A DNA stretch of 64,000 bases from Zavarzinia aquatilis. GTDB taxonomy: Bacteria; Pseudomonadota; Alphaproteobacteria; Zavarziniales; Zavarziniaceae. Under the pieces are notes generated by a model. The model did no database searches. It was not told the origin of the DNA and was given only the letters and a program-made list of their open reading frames with translations. The stretch is taken from the NCBI RefSeq assembly GCF_003173035.1, contig NZ_QGLE01000010.1:1-64000 (forward strand), given 5' to 3'. Positions 44,823-53,596 of the stretch are shown here, one piece after another. The translations under genes and the position numbers were made by a program. Positions within the stretch are counted from its first letter, which is position 1; the number at the start of each line of letters is the position of its first letter.

Positions 44823-46283
44823 TCAGATCAGCGCCGGCTCGTCCGGGCAGAAGCGCAGGGCCTCGGCGAGGCGGGCGAGGCCGTCGCCGAGTTCGGCCAT
44901 GTCGCCGGCCGCCGACAGGCTGACGCGCAGGGCCTCCGGCGCCGCGCCCCGACCGACCTGAAAGGCGGCGGCGGCGGCGACATGGACGCCCAGCGCCCGG
45001 GCGGCATCGACCACGTCGGCGGCCCGGCGACCGTTCTCGACCGGCAGCCACAGATGGAAGGAACGCACCCGGCCTTCCGCCGGGGTGGCCAGGCCAAGCA
45101 GCCGCTCGGCGATCTCGTTGCGCCGCGCGCTCTCGCCCACCTGCCACTGGGTCAGGCGCTCGGCGGTGCCGTCGCCGATCCAGCGCGCCACGATTTCCGC
45201 CATCAGGGGCGGCGCCATCAGGGTGGTCGCCCGCATGGTCTCGGTCGCGGCATCGACCAGCCGGCGCGGCAGCGCCATGTAGCCGACGCGCAGGCCCGGC
45301 ATCAGCGCCTTGGACACCGAGGTGACGAAGATCGTCCGCTCGGGCGCCAGCATGGCGATGGGGATCTGCTTCGGGGCGAGGAAGCCGTGGACGTCATCCT
45401 CGATCAGGAAGGCGTCGTTGCGCTCGGCGACGGCGGCGATGGCCCGGCGCCGCTCTCCCGACATGACGACGCCGGTCGGATTCTGGATCGTCGGCGTCAG
45501 ATAGACGAAGCGCCGGCCACCACCCCGGCAGGCGGCATCGAGCGCGTCGGCGCGCATCCCGTCGCCGTCGATCGCCACCGGCTCCAGCGTCAGGCCGAGC
45601 CGCCGGGCCAGCGACGTCAGGCCGGGATAGGCGAGGGCTTCGGTCAGCAATATGTCGCCCGGCCGGGCCACGGTCATCAGGGCGATGGTCTGGGCATTCT
45701 GGCAGCCGGCGGTGACCAGCACGCGGTCCGGCGTCACCTCGACCCCCGAACGGCGCAGCCAGGCCGCGCCCGCCGCCCGATGGGCGGGCGCGCCGGCCGG
45801 AAACTGATAGCCCATGACCGATGACAATTCGGACGAATGGGCCAGATGGGCCAGGCTCGCCTGCATCGCCTCCAGCTGCGGCCCCATGGCCGGGCGGTTC
45901 ACCGACAGATTGATGACCGTGCTGCCGCCCGTCGGTTTCTCGTGATCTATGCCGACGAGACCGCCCGCCCCCGGCAGCACCGGATCGCGCCCGCGCACGA
46001 AAGTGCCGCGCCCCACCGTGCCGTCGGTCAGGCCCCGGCGCGCCGCCTCGGCATAGGCGCGGGTGACCGTGCCGATGGTGACGCCAAGGCGCACGGCGAG
46101 ATCGCGATGCGTGGGCAGGCGCGTGCCCGCGGGCAGGGTGCCGTCGGATATCGCCGTCGCCAGCGAATCCGCAATCGCCAGATAAAGCGGCCCGTCATGA
46201 CCGTCGAGATTGGGATTCCAGGCGTCAGCCCCCCGGCGAGCGGGCGGCGACAGGCGGGCGATGGTGGCGGCGGTCATTGTCAT
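44823..46283 (-). CDS. MocR/PdxR-type GntR regulator with aminotransferase domain
   Basis: A 486-residue fusion. Residues 25-95 form a GntR winged helix (PAGTRLPTHRDLAVRLGVTI and GTVTRAYAEAARRGL). Residues 130-486 form a fold-type I aminotransferase-like domain with the pyridoxal-phosphate lysine in VSKALMPGLRVGYM and the substrate Asp/Tyr region PTIQNPTGVVMSGERRR. MocR proteins use the cofactor to sense small amines or pyridoxal phosphate. It is divergent from DUF1127-PhzF, and direct repeats plus a dyad lie in between, so these genes are the probable target. Confidence 0.93.
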   Translation of the reverse strand: MTMTAATIARLSPPARRGADAWNPNLDGHDGPLYLAIADSLATAISDGTLPAGTRLPTHRDLAVRLGVTIGTVTRAYAEAARRGLTDGTVGRGTFVRGRDPVLPGAGGLVGIDHEKPTGGSTVINLSVNRPAMGPQLEAMQASLAHLAHSSELSSVMGYQFPAGAPAHRAAGAAWLRRSGVEVTPDRVLVTAGCQNAQTIALMTVARPGDILLTEALAYPGLTSLARRLGLTLEPVAIDGDGMRADALDAACRGGGRRFVYLTPTIQNPTGVVMSGERRRAIAAVAERNDAFLIEDDVHGFLAPKQIPIAMLAPERTIFVTSVSKALMPGLRVGYMALPRRLVDAATETMRATTLMAPPLMAEIVARWIGDGTAERLTQWQVGESARRNEIAERLLGLATPAEGRVRSFHLWLPVENGRRAADVVDAARALGVHVAAAAAFQVGRGAAPEALRVSLSAAGDMAELGDGLARLAEALRFCPDEPALI

Positions 46284-46295
46284 GAGGACAATATT

Positions 46296-46328
46296 TATCT
46301 TGTCACGATTGTTTTGTCAAGATATAGA
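46296..46328. promoter_or_regulatory. Operator/promoter region between MocR regulator and DUF1127-PhzF
   Basis: A 7-bp inverted repeat TATCTTG (46296-46302) and CAAGATA (46318-46324) encloses direct repeats TTGTCA at 46300-46305 and 46314-46319. TTGTCA (46300-46305) and TATAGA (46323-46328) with a 17-bp spacer make a good plus-strand promoter. MocR regulators commonly bind direct repeats overlapping such promoters. Confidence 0.65.
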
Positions 46329-46354
46329 GACAATGCCTTGAAAGGAGAGGCGTC

Positions 46355-46597
46355 ATGACCAATTGCATCGAGACAAAAAGCCCCGCCCTGTCGCCCGTCG
46401 AGACCCGGAAAGAGACCACCGGCCGCGTGACCGTGTGGACTCTCGCTGCCCGTGCCGTGACCGCCCTCCTTGTCTGGCAACGCCGGGCCATGGAGCGACA
46501 TCACATGCGGCGCATGGATGATCGCCTGCTGCGCGATATCGGCCTGTCCCGCGCCGATATCGAGTCGGAAGCCGCGAAGCCGTTCTGGAGGCCGTGA
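46355..46597 (+). CDS. DUF1127 (YjiS-like) small protein
   Basis: An 80-residue protein whose C-terminal part, RRMDDRLLRDIGLSRADIE, is the DUF1127 signature (residues about 50-72). A hydrophobic-amphipathic segment precedes it. DUF1127 proteins are small Arg-rich proteins; some bind RNA and affect phosphate or nitrogen metabolism, others have unknown roles. AAAGGAGAG lies 6 bp before ATG 46355. The stop overlaps the next start (GTGA), so it is translationally coupled to phzF. Confidence 0.88.
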   Translation: MTNCIETKSPALSPVETRKETTGRVTVWTLAARAVTALLVWQRRAMERHHMRRMDDRLLRDIGLSRADIESEAAKPFWRP

Positions 46598-47409
46598 GCA
46601 AAACCATGAAAAGCCTCGATATCTTCGAGGTCGAAGCCTTCGGTGCCGGTTTGCCCTTCAGGGGCAACCCGGCCGCCGTGGTGCCCCTCGACCAGTTCCC
46701 GCCGGACGAGACGCTGGCCGCCATCGCCGCCGCCAATAATCTGGCGGAAACCGCCTTCATCGTGCCCAATGGCCGTGAGGGACACTATGCCTTGCGCTGG
46801 TTCACCCCGACGGTCGAGGTGCCGCTGTGCGGCCATGCCACGCTGGCGGCCGCCTTTGTCATCATGACAATCCTGCAGCCCCATCTGCCGGCGGTGACAT
46901 TCGACACGCTGTCCGGCCTGCTGGCGGTGACAAAGGCGGGCAATGTCCTGACCCTGGACTTCCCGTCCTATGGCGCCGAACCCGCCGCCCTGCCCGCCGG
47001 CTTCGCCGGGGCGCTGGGCGCGGCGCCGCGCGAATTCCACCGCTCGGGCGGCTATTTCATGGCGGTGTTCGAGACGCCGGCCGACATCCTCGCCCTCGCG
47101 CCCGACTTCAAGGCGCTGAAGGCCGCGACCCCCATCGCCGTGATCGCCACCGCCAAGGGCACGGCGGACATGGGCGCCGACTTCGTCTCGCGCATGTTCG
47201 CCCCGGCCCAGGGCATCGACGAAGACCCGGTGACCGGCTCCGCCCATTGCAGCCTCGCCCCCTTCTGGGCGGCGCGGCTGGGGCGCGACCGGCTGGAGGC
47301 CCGCCAGTTGTCGAGCCGGGGCGGCTTCCTGTCCGTCGAGTCGCAGGGCAGCCGGGTGGCGATTTCCGGCCAGTGCCGGCTCTATCTCGAGGGCCGCATC
47401 CATATCTGA
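46594..47409 (+). CDS. PhzF family isomerase/epimerase-like protein
   Basis: A 271-residue two-domain PhzF-fold protein. Features include DIFEVEAFGAGLPFRGNPAA, the catalytic Glu in NNLAETAFIVP, CGHATLAAAFVI and DEDPVTGSAHCSLAPFW, all conserved in the family. PhzF enzymes isomerise carbon-carbon double bonds or epimerise small amino or hydroxy acids; most members have unknown substrates. The GTG at 46594 overlaps the DUF1127 stop; ATG 46606 is an alternative. It is probably controlled by the divergent MocR-type regulator. Confidence 0.93.
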   Translation: MSKTMKSLDIFEVEAFGAGLPFRGNPAAVVPLDQFPPDETLAAIAAANNLAETAFIVPNGREGHYALRWFTPTVEVPLCGHATLAAAFVIMTILQPHLPAVTFDTLSGLLAVTKAGNVLTLDFPSYGAEPAALPAGFAGALGAAPREFHRSGGYFMAVFETPADILALAPDFKALKAATPIAVIATAKGTADMGADFVSRMFAPAQGIDEDPVTGSAHCSLAPFWAARLGRDRLEARQLSSRGGFLSVESQGSRVAISGQCRLYLEGRIHI

Positions 47410-47420
47410 CGTCGCGTCCG

Positions 47421-47442
47421 ACAGGCCCGCGCGCGGGCCTGT
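47421..47442 (+). terminator. Perfect 22-bp palindrome after phzF
   Basis: ACAGGCCCGC followed by GCGCGGGCCTGT is a perfect palindrome ending 33 bp after the phzF stop. It can form a strong stem and is followed by TGTGACG, so it may terminate phzF, though the T run is weak. Confidence 0.6.
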
Positions 47443-47502
47443 TGTGACGTGCGCGTCAACCATGCATCCTTGCCCTCAACCAATAAGACGGAGGGGAATG
47501 CC

Positions 47503-48276
47503 ATGGGCGAATTCAGCCAGGTCACGCGCGAAGGTCATCTGCTGATCGTCACCATCAATCGGCCGGAGGTGATGAACGCGGTCCATCCGGCGGCCAATTT
47601 CGAGCTGGCCGCCGCTTTCGACGCCTTCGCCGCCGATCCCGACCTGTGGGTCGCCATCATCACCGGCGCCGGTGACCGCGCCTTCTGCACCGGCAACGAC
47701 CTGGTGTTTCAGGCCAGGGGCGGCGCCATCGAAGTGCCGCCGACGGGCTTCGGCGGGCTGACCAGCCGTTTCGACCTGACGAAGCCGGTGATCGCCGCGG
47801 TCAATGGCTATGCCATGGGCGGCGGTTTCGAGATTGCGCTGGCCTGCGATCTGATCATCGCCGCCGACAATGCCGTCTTCGCCCTGCCGGAGCCGCGCGT
47901 CGGCCTCGCCGCCCTTGCCGGCGGCCTGCACCGCCTGCCGCGCCAGATCGGCCTGAAAGCCGCCATGGGCATGTTGCTGACCGGGCGCCGGGTGCCGGCC
48001 ACCGAAGGCAAGGAGCTCGGCTTCGTCAACGAGGTGGTGCCGGCGGCCGAGTTGATGGCGGCGGCGCGGCGCTGGGCCGGCCTCATCATGGAATGCGCCC
48101 CCTCGTCCATCCGCGCGACCAAGGAAAGCGCGATGTGCGGCCTCGATCAGCCGGGGCTGGAGGCCGCGATGCTGGGCAATTACCGGGAAGTCGGCAAGAT
48201 GTTCATGTCGAAGAACTTCCGCGAAGGCCCCCGCGCCTTCGCCGAGAAGCGCAAGCCCGAATGGACCGGCGAGTGA
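47503..48276 (+). CDS. Enoyl-CoA hydratase/isomerase family protein
   Basis: A 257-residue crotonase. The oxyanion-hole segments are AFCTGNDLV and NGYAMGGGFEIALACDLIIA; the active-site Glu region LPEPRVGLAALAGGLHRLPR is present. It probably hydrates 2-enoyl-CoA esters in beta-oxidation or a related pathway. ATG 47503 was preferred over an upstream start because GGAGGGG lies 6 bp before it. A nitronate monooxygenase gene follows 15 bp downstream, suggesting co-transcription. Confidence 0.93.
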   Translation: MGEFSQVTREGHLLIVTINRPEVMNAVHPAANFELAAAFDAFAADPDLWVAIITGAGDRAFCTGNDLVFQARGGAIEVPPTGFGGLTSRFDLTKPVIAAVNGYAMGGGFEIALACDLIIAADNAVFALPEPRVGLAALAGGLHRLPRQIGLKAAMGMLLTGRRVPATEGKELGFVNEVVPAAELMAAARRWAGLIMECAPSSIRATKESAMCGLDQPGLEAAMLGNYREVGKMFMSKNFREGPRAFAEKRKPEWTGE

Positions 48277-48291
48277 CGGGAGGACGAGAGC

Positions 48292-49272
48292 ATGACCCTG
48301 CACACGCCCCTGTGTGATCTTCTCGGTATCGAACATCCGGTGATGCTGGCGGGCATGGGCGGCGTCGCCTTCGCCGAGGTCTGCGCCGCCGTCTCGAATG
48401 CGGGCGGTTACGGCTGCCTCGGCATGGCGGCGCTGCCCGCCGACCGCATCCGCGAGGAAATGCGGAAAGTGCGCGGGCTGACCGCGCGGCCCTTCGCCGT
48501 CGACCTGCTGACCGCCCTGCCCGAGACCCTGACCGCCGCCGTCGACATCATCATCGAGGAAGGCGCCAGCGCCTTCGTCGCCGGCCTCGGCGTGCCGGCG
48601 CCGATCATGAAGAAGCTGAAGGATGCCGGCCTCAAGGTGATGGCGGTCTGCGGCACGGTGAACCACGGCCGCAAGGCGCAGGATGCCGGCTGCGACGCGG
48701 TGATCGCGCAAGGCACCGAGGGCGGCGGCCATACCGGCAAGGTCGCGGGCATGGCGCTGATCCCCCAGATGGTCGACGCGCTGGATATTCCGGTGGTCGC
48801 GGCGGGTTCCATCGTCGACGGCAGGGGCCTTGCCGCCGCGCTGTCCTTCGGCGCCGTCGGCGTTTGGATGGGCACGCGCTTCATCGCCTCGGAGGAAGCC
48901 AATGCCGCCATGGGTTACAAGCAGGCGATCATCGCCGCGCGGGACGAGGACACGGTGATCACCCGCTGCTTCACCGGCAAGACCCTGCGCGCGATCCGCA
49001 ACGATTACACGGCGGAATGGGACGGCAAGCCGGAGCAGATCCAGCCCTTCCCGCTGCAGGCGATGATTTCCGCCCAGGCGGGCGCCAATCTGACCCTGAT
49101 GGGCGTGACCGAAGGCATCGACGCGAAGCGCGCCTGCCTCGCCGCCGGGCAGGGGTCGGGGGCGATCCACGACATCCTGCCGGCCGCCGAGATCGTGCGC
49201 CGCACGGTCGCCGAAGCCGAGGCCGTGATCGCCCGCCTGCCCGGCATGATACGCCGCGCCGCCGCGGAGTGA
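48292..49272 (+). CDS. Nitronate monooxygenase family flavoprotein
   Basis: A 326-residue TIM-barrel FMN enzyme (class II 2-nitropropane dioxygenase-like). It shows GIEHPVMLAGMGGVAFAEVCA, QGTEGGGHTGKVAG, PVVAAGSIVDGRGLAAALSF and GTRFIASEEANA, the FMN-phosphate and catalytic regions, with the catalytic His in GGGHTG. The enzyme oxidises nitronates, or may be an enoyl-ACP reductase-like relative (FabK). GGAGGACG lies just upstream. It is in an operon with the enoyl-CoA hydratase. Confidence 0.92.
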   Translation: MTLHTPLCDLLGIEHPVMLAGMGGVAFAEVCAAVSNAGGYGCLGMAALPADRIREEMRKVRGLTARPFAVDLLTALPETLTAAVDIIIEEGASAFVAGLGVPAPIMKKLKDAGLKVMAVCGTVNHGRKAQDAGCDAVIAQGTEGGGHTGKVAGMALIPQMVDALDIPVVAAGSIVDGRGLAAALSFGAVGVWMGTRFIASEEANAAMGYKQAIIAARDEDTVITRCFTGKTLRAIRNDYTAEWDGKPEQIQPFPLQAMISAQAGANLTLMGVTEGIDAKRACLAAGQGSGAIHDILPAAEIVRRTVAEAEAVIARLPGMIRRAAAE

Positions 49273-49273
49273 G

Positions 49274-50053
49274 CTAGCGGCAGGCGACGAAGAACACCCG
49301 GCGGAAGGGGAACAGCACCCTTCCGTCCGCTTCCGCCGGATAGGCTTCGGTCAGCGCCGCGCGATAGGCGGCAAGGAATGCCGCCGCGGCCGCCTCGTCC
49401 AGCACATCGAGATAGGGGCGAAGGGCGGTGCCCTTGACCCATTCCAGCACCGGGTGGCTTTCCGGGGCGGGGGGCAGGGCATGGACATAATCGGTCGCCC
49501 AGGCATCGACCTCGGACGCACCCGCCGCCGTCAGCAGGCGGGCGTAATCCGCCGGCTCGTCGACCGGGCGGATGCCGGCGACGCCCGAAAACGCCGATGC
49601 CCAGCGGGGCCGCGCCGCCACCTCGGCCAGCAGGCGGTGCGAGGGGGCGCCATGGTTGCGCGGCATCTGCACGGCGAGAACGCCGCCCGGCGGCAGACCC
49701 GCCATCAGGGCGGAGAGCACCTTCCGGTGATCGGCCAGCCAGTGGAAGGCGGCATTGGAGACGATCAGGTCATGTCCGGCGGCGAGACCCGGGTCGCCGA
49801 TATCGCCGAGGCGGAAATCGACATCGGGCAGGGCCTTGCCGGCGACCGCCAGCATGTCGGGCGAATTGTCGATCCCGGCGAGAGCAAGGCCCGGGAAGCG
49901 GCTGCGCAGCAGGGCGGTGACCTGTCCGCCGCCGCAACCGAGGTCGATGCCGGCGCGGTAGGCCCGGTCCGGCAGACGGGCGACCAGGTCGGCGGCAGGT
50001 CGCAGGCGCGGGCCGGCGAATTTGGCGTATTGTCCCGGATCCCAGCTTGCCAT
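49274..50053 (-). CDS. tam: Trans-aconitate 2-methyltransferase
   Basis: A 259-residue SAM-dependent methyltransferase of the Tam family. MASWDPGQYAKFAGPRLRPA at the N terminus, motif I GIDLGCGGGQVTALL and NAAFHWLADH are highly characteristic. Tam methylates trans-aconitate, which would otherwise inhibit aconitase in the TCA cycle. It is convergent with nitronate monooxygenase, their stops being 1 bp apart, and divergent from the lipid kinase. Confidence 0.93.
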   Translation of the reverse strand: MASWDPGQYAKFAGPRLRPAADLVARLPDRAYRAGIDLGCGGGQVTALLRSRFPGLALAGIDNSPDMLAVAGKALPDVDFRLGDIGDPGLAAGHDLIVSNAAFHWLADHRKVLSALMAGLPPGGVLAVQMPRNHGAPSHRLLAEVAARPRWASAFSGVAGIRPVDEPADYARLLTAAGASEVDAWATDYVHALPPAPESHPVLEWVKGTALRPYLDVLDEAAAAAFLAAYRAALTEAYPAEADGRVLFPFRRVFFVACR

Positions 50054-50100
50054 GGCGCGTTCCCTTGCCGACCATCGTGGCCTGTGCCGAAGGATAGCCG

Positions 50101-51024
50101 ATGCGTATCACCGTCGTCATGAACGAGAAGGCGGGCACCCTCGCCGGGTCCGACGCGGGCGCCGTCGCCAACGGCGTGCGGACCGCCTTCGCCCATGCCG
50201 GCCACACGGTCAATATCGTATTGACCAAACCGCAGACCATGATGGGCGCCCTGCGCCGCGTCTTCACCACCCCGCCCGACGCGGTGGTGGTCGGCGGCGG
50301 CGACGGCACGCTGAACGCGGCGCTCAATCTGATGGGCCGCGCGCCGGTCGCCCTCGGCGTGCTGCCGCTCGGCACGATGAATCTGACCGCGCGCGACCTC
50401 GGCCTGCCGCCCGATCCGGTGGACGCGGCCAAGGCGCTGGCCCGGGGCGACATCGCCGCCATCGACGTCGCCACCGTGGGCGACCTCCGCTTCCTGCACG
50501 CCGCCGTGCTCGGTTTCTATCCCTGGATGGTGCTGGACCGGGAACGCGCGCGCCGACGCAAGGGGCTCGCCAAATGGCCGGCGATGATCCGGGCCGGCTG
50601 GCGCGCCCTGTTCCGCCGCCATGAACTCGAAGTCGAAGTCCTGCTCGACACCGACACGGGCGAGACCGCGCGCATCACGACGCCGCTGCTCGTCGTCGCC
50701 AACAACCGCTTCATCGACGGCGCCGGGCCGGTGCCGAGCCGGGCCAGCCTCGCCGACGGCGAACTCGCGGTCTATGTCGCCGAGACCAGGGGGCCGCTGT
50801 CGCTGCTGCGCCTCGCCTTCGCCGTCGCCGCCGGCCATTGGGAGACGGCGCCCGGCATTCATTTCGCCGCCTGCCGCTCCCTCACCGTCGCGACCAAGCG
50901 GCGGCGCCTGCGTCTCGCGATCGACGGGGAGCTGACCCACATGGTGCCGCCGCTGCAGTTCCGCCTGCAGCACCGGCGGCTGGACATGATCATGCCGGCG
51001 GGGGAGCGACGGCCCGCAAGGTGA
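50101..51024 (+). CDS. Diacylglycerol kinase-family lipid kinase
   Basis: A 307-residue DAGK-catalytic-domain protein (YegS/LcbK-like). ATP-binding VVVGGGDGTLNAALNLMG and PLGTMNLTARDLG are the signatures. It phosphorylates diacylglycerol, sphingoid base or related lipid; the exact substrate is unknown. Its last 35 bp overlap the 3' end of the convergent sensor kinase gene. Confidence 0.9.
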   Translation: MRITVVMNEKAGTLAGSDAGAVANGVRTAFAHAGHTVNIVLTKPQTMMGALRRVFTTPPDAVVVGGGDGTLNAALNLMGRAPVALGVLPLGTMNLTARDLGLPPDPVDAAKALARGDIAAIDVATVGDLRFLHAAVLGFYPWMVLDRERARRRKGLAKWPAMIRAGWRALFRRHELEVEVLLDTDTGETARITTPLLVVANNRFIDGAGPVPSRASLADGELAVYVAETRGPLSLLRLAFAVAAGHWETAPGIHFAACRSLTVATKRRRLRLAIDGELTHMVPPLQFRLQHRRLDMIMPAGERRPAR

Positions 51025-52690
51025 GGGTCCAGCGCGTGCCGCTGCCGGGCGCGCTTTCCAGCCGGCTTTCGCCCCCCATCTGCTTGACGAGACCGGGCAC
51101 CAGGGCGAGGCCGAGGCCGCCGCTGGCGCGGGGATCGAAGCCGGCGCCGTCGTCGATCAGGGTGATGGTGACCATCTCGCCCTCGCGCCGGCCGGCGAGG
51201 CGGATGGTGCCGCGCCGCCCGTGCAGACCATGGACGATGGCATTGGTGATCAGCTCGGTCACCAGGAGGGCAAGCGGCGTCGCCCGGTCCTGTTCGAGCG
51301 CGAGGGGCGGCAGCTCGACCTCGAGCGCGACATGGCCATCGGCGTTGGCGGCGGCGACGATGCTGGCGGCGAGTTCCGAGAGCAGCGTCGTCATGTCGAC
51401 GAGGCTGGTCGCATCGTCGAGATAGAGGTGGCGCTGGACAAGGGCAAGGGCGCGCACCCGCACCTCGGCCTCGGCCAGGGCGGCGCGCGCCGCGGTGTCG
51501 CGCTGGCCGCGCAGGCGCAGCGACAGCATGGACAGCACGGTCTGCAGATTGTTCTTCACCCGGTGATGGATTTCCCGGATCAGCACATCCTTCTCGCCGA
51601 TGTTCCGCTTCAGGTCGGCTTCGCGCAGGGCAATGCGCCGGGCCATGACGGCGAAACCGTCGCCCAGCTCGCGCAGTTCGGCCGGCGCCCCGGCGAGGTC
51701 GGCCCGCTCGTCCAGCTTGCCGGCGGTATAATCGGCGACCAGACGGCGCAGCGCCCGCACCCAGCGGATGACGAGGAGATGGCCGCCCACCAGCGCGGCG
51801 GCAAGGGCGGCGGCGAGGGTGATGCCGATGACGGCGAGGCGCGAAGCGAGATCCCGCTCGATCCAGGTAAAGGTCGATGCCACGGGCAGGCCGAACAGGA
51901 CATGGATCGCCCCGCCCTGCAGCACCACGGTCGAATAGGCCCTTTCCTTGCTGTCGAGGCCGGCGGCGCGGAATTCCAGCACCTCGTCCGCCACCACCTG
52001 GGCGACCAGGTCGGGCTGGGGCAGGCCGGCATCGCCGACGACGGCCCCCGTGCGCCGGGTCAGCACATCGCCCCGCCGGTCGAGGACATAGACGACGCCG
52101 TCGTCGGGCAGGCCCGAATCGCGCGCCACCTGTTCCATGCGGTCGAGCTTGATCCAGACCGCGATCACGCCGACCAGCGAATCGCCCTCGCCGATGATCG
52201 GCATGGCGGCGACGAGGCTGGGATTCGCCCCCGCGGCGCCGAGGGGGACGAGGTCCGACAGGGTGAAATCGCGGCTGGCGATCAGGCGACGATACCAGTC
52301 CTCGCCGCCGAACTTGACCGGCCCCTTGTTGCCGCGGTCGGTCGAGCAGACCTGCAAGCCTTCGGGGTCGATCAGGGCGAGGCTGCCGTATTCGGGATAG
52401 ATGTCGAGAAAGGCGCCGAACAGGCGCGGACAGCGGCCGCCCGGCTCGGGCAGGCGCAGGTCGGCGGCGAGGCCGACCAGCAGGCGCCAGGTGTCGAAGA
52501 AGAAATCCCGCTCGTGCGAGGCGGCGAGGGTGGCGAGCTGGTGGACCTGGGCCTCGGCGCGCTGGGTCTGTTCGTCATAGGACTGGACCGCGATGAGGAC
52601 GCCGCCCGCCACCGGCGCCGCCAGCACGAGCAGCATCAACACGCTGAGGCGGACCCTTAAAGGGTCGAGCAGGCGGGCCAGCCAGCGCAC
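50990..52690 (-). CDS. HisKA_2 sensor histidine kinase with periplasmic dCache-type domain
   Basis: A 566-residue membrane kinase. Helices at about 14-34 and 285-310 flank a periplasmic domain of about 250 residues with dCACHE-like features (ALIDPEGLQVCSTDRG, GEDWYRRLI). A HAMP-like stretch leads to HisKA_2 (IREIHHRVKNNLQTVLSML, phosphoacceptor near His376) and the ATPase (LVTELITNAIVHGL, GGLGLALVPGLVKQMGG). HisKA_2/HWE kinases typically phosphorylate PhyR in the alphaproteobacterial general stress response, and the phyR gene lies 5 bp upstream, so this is the likely cognate sensor. Confidence 0.93.
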   Translation of the reverse strand: MRWLARLLDPLRVRLSVLMLLVLAAPVAGGVLIAVQSYDEQTQRAEAQVHQLATLAASHERDFFFDTWRLLVGLAADLRLPEPGGRCPRLFGAFLDIYPEYGSLALIDPEGLQVCSTDRGNKGPVKFGGEDWYRRLIASRDFTLSDLVPLGAAGANPSLVAAMPIIGEGDSLVGVIAVWIKLDRMEQVARDSGLPDDGVVYVLDRRGDVLTRRTGAVVGDAGLPQPDLVAQVVADEVLEFRAAGLDSKERAYSTVVLQGGAIHVLFGLPVASTFTWIERDLASRLAVIGITLAAALAAALVGGHLLVIRWVRALRRLVADYTAGKLDERADLAGAPAELRELGDGFAVMARRIALREADLKRNIGEKDVLIREIHHRVKNNLQTVLSMLSLRLRGQRDTAARAALAEAEVRVRALALVQRHLYLDDATSLVDMTTLLSELAASIVAAANADGHVALEVELPPLALEQDRATPLALLVTELITNAIVHGLHGRRGTIRLAGRREGEMVTITLIDDGAGFDPRASGGLGLALVPGLVKQMGGESRLESAPGSGTRWTLTLRAVAPPPA

Positions 52691-52695
52691 GCGTG

Positions 52696-53472
52696 TCAGC
52701 TACCCGGGTGGTGGAACAGGGCCTGGGCGATGGTGACGACCAGGGTCTGCGGCTCGAACGGCTTGGAGACGAGATAGGTCGGCTCCATCCGCTCGCCGGT
52801 CAGCAGGCGCTCGGGGAAGGCGGTGACGAAGATCACCGGCACGTCGAGCGACTGCAGAATCTCCTGCGCCGCCTCGATCCCGGTCGAGCCGTCGTCGAGC
52901 TGGATATCGGCGAGGACGAGGCCGGGACGATGTTCGGCGGCGAGAGCGACCGCCTCGCTCTTCCGCGTCGCGATGCCGATTACCTCGTGACCCGCCTCGC
53001 GCACGATCTCGGCGATGTGGAGCGCGATCACCGGCTCGTCCTCGATGACGAGGACGCGGGCCGGCGCCTGACGCGCCAGGTCTTCCTGCGCGCTGGCCAG
53101 CAGGCCGTCGATGGCGTCGATCCCGATGCCGAGGGCGGCGGCGGCTTCGGCCCGGTTCAGCCCTTCGAGGCTGGTCAGCAGCAGCGCCCGCCGCGCCGCC
53201 GACGGCAGGGTCGACAGGGTCGCCTGCAGCTTCGCCTCGCCCGGGCCGGGGGACGGCGCCGGGGCCGGGGCCCGGTCGGCGGCGGCATGGATGAGGCCAT
53301 AGAGCTGGGGTTTCAGATCGCGCGCGGGATCGAGGCTGGCGGTGCCGGCGCCCAGCGCCAGCAGGGCCTCGCGAATCAGGCCGTCGCCCGCGGGTTGCGA
53401 CCCGGTCAGCGCCCGCGCATAGCGGCGCAGGAACGGCAGGAGACGGGCAATGGCCTGCTTCCGGTCAGTCAT
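52696..53472 (-). CDS. phyR: PhyR, general stress response anti-anti-sigma regulator
   Basis: A 258-residue protein with an N-terminal sigma-like domain (about 1-130, degenerate sigma2/sigma4: LLPFLRRYARALTGSQ, LEGLNRAEAAAALGI) and a C-terminal receiver (about 138-258) with Asp189 in LVLADIQLDDG and Lys in VSKPFEP. After phosphorylation it binds NepR and frees EcfG. The start at 53472 gives the standard N terminus. It shares a divergent promoter region with nepR-ecfG and an operon with the HisKA_2 kinase. Confidence 0.96.
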   Translation of the reverse strand: MTDRKQAIARLLPFLRRYARALTGSQPAGDGLIREALLALGAGTASLDPARDLKPQLYGLIHAAADRAPAPAPSPGPGEAKLQATLSTLPSAARRALLLTSLEGLNRAEAAAALGIGIDAIDGLLASAQEDLARQAPARVLVIEDEPVIALHIAEIVREAGHEVIGIATRKSEAVALAAEHRPGLVLADIQLDDGSTGIEAAQEILQSLDVPVIFVTAFPERLLTGERMEPTYLVSKPFEPQTLVVTIAQALFHHPGS

Positions 53473-53526
53473 CGGTACGGATTCCCCTTGGGCGTGTCGC
53501 CGCTCGTTGTGCCACAAAAGCCCCAA

Positions 53527-53558
53527 GGAACCAATGCAGGGGCTTCCCCGTTGGTTCC
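53527..53558. promoter_or_regulatory. EcfG-type promoter inside an inverted repeat, nepR-ecfG/phyR
   Basis: Plus strand GGAAC (53527-53531), 17-bp spacer, CGTT (53549-53552): an excellent EcfG promoter for nepR-ecfG, 45 bp before nepR. The same segment is bounded by inverted repeats GGAACCAA (53527-53534) and TTGGTTCC (53551-53558), so the minus strand also begins GGAACC and has a weaker -10 (CATT) at the same distance, pointing to phyR. Confidence 0.85.
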
Positions 53559-53596
53559 AAGGCCGTTAGCGTGGAACGGCACTTCCGGGACGGGTC

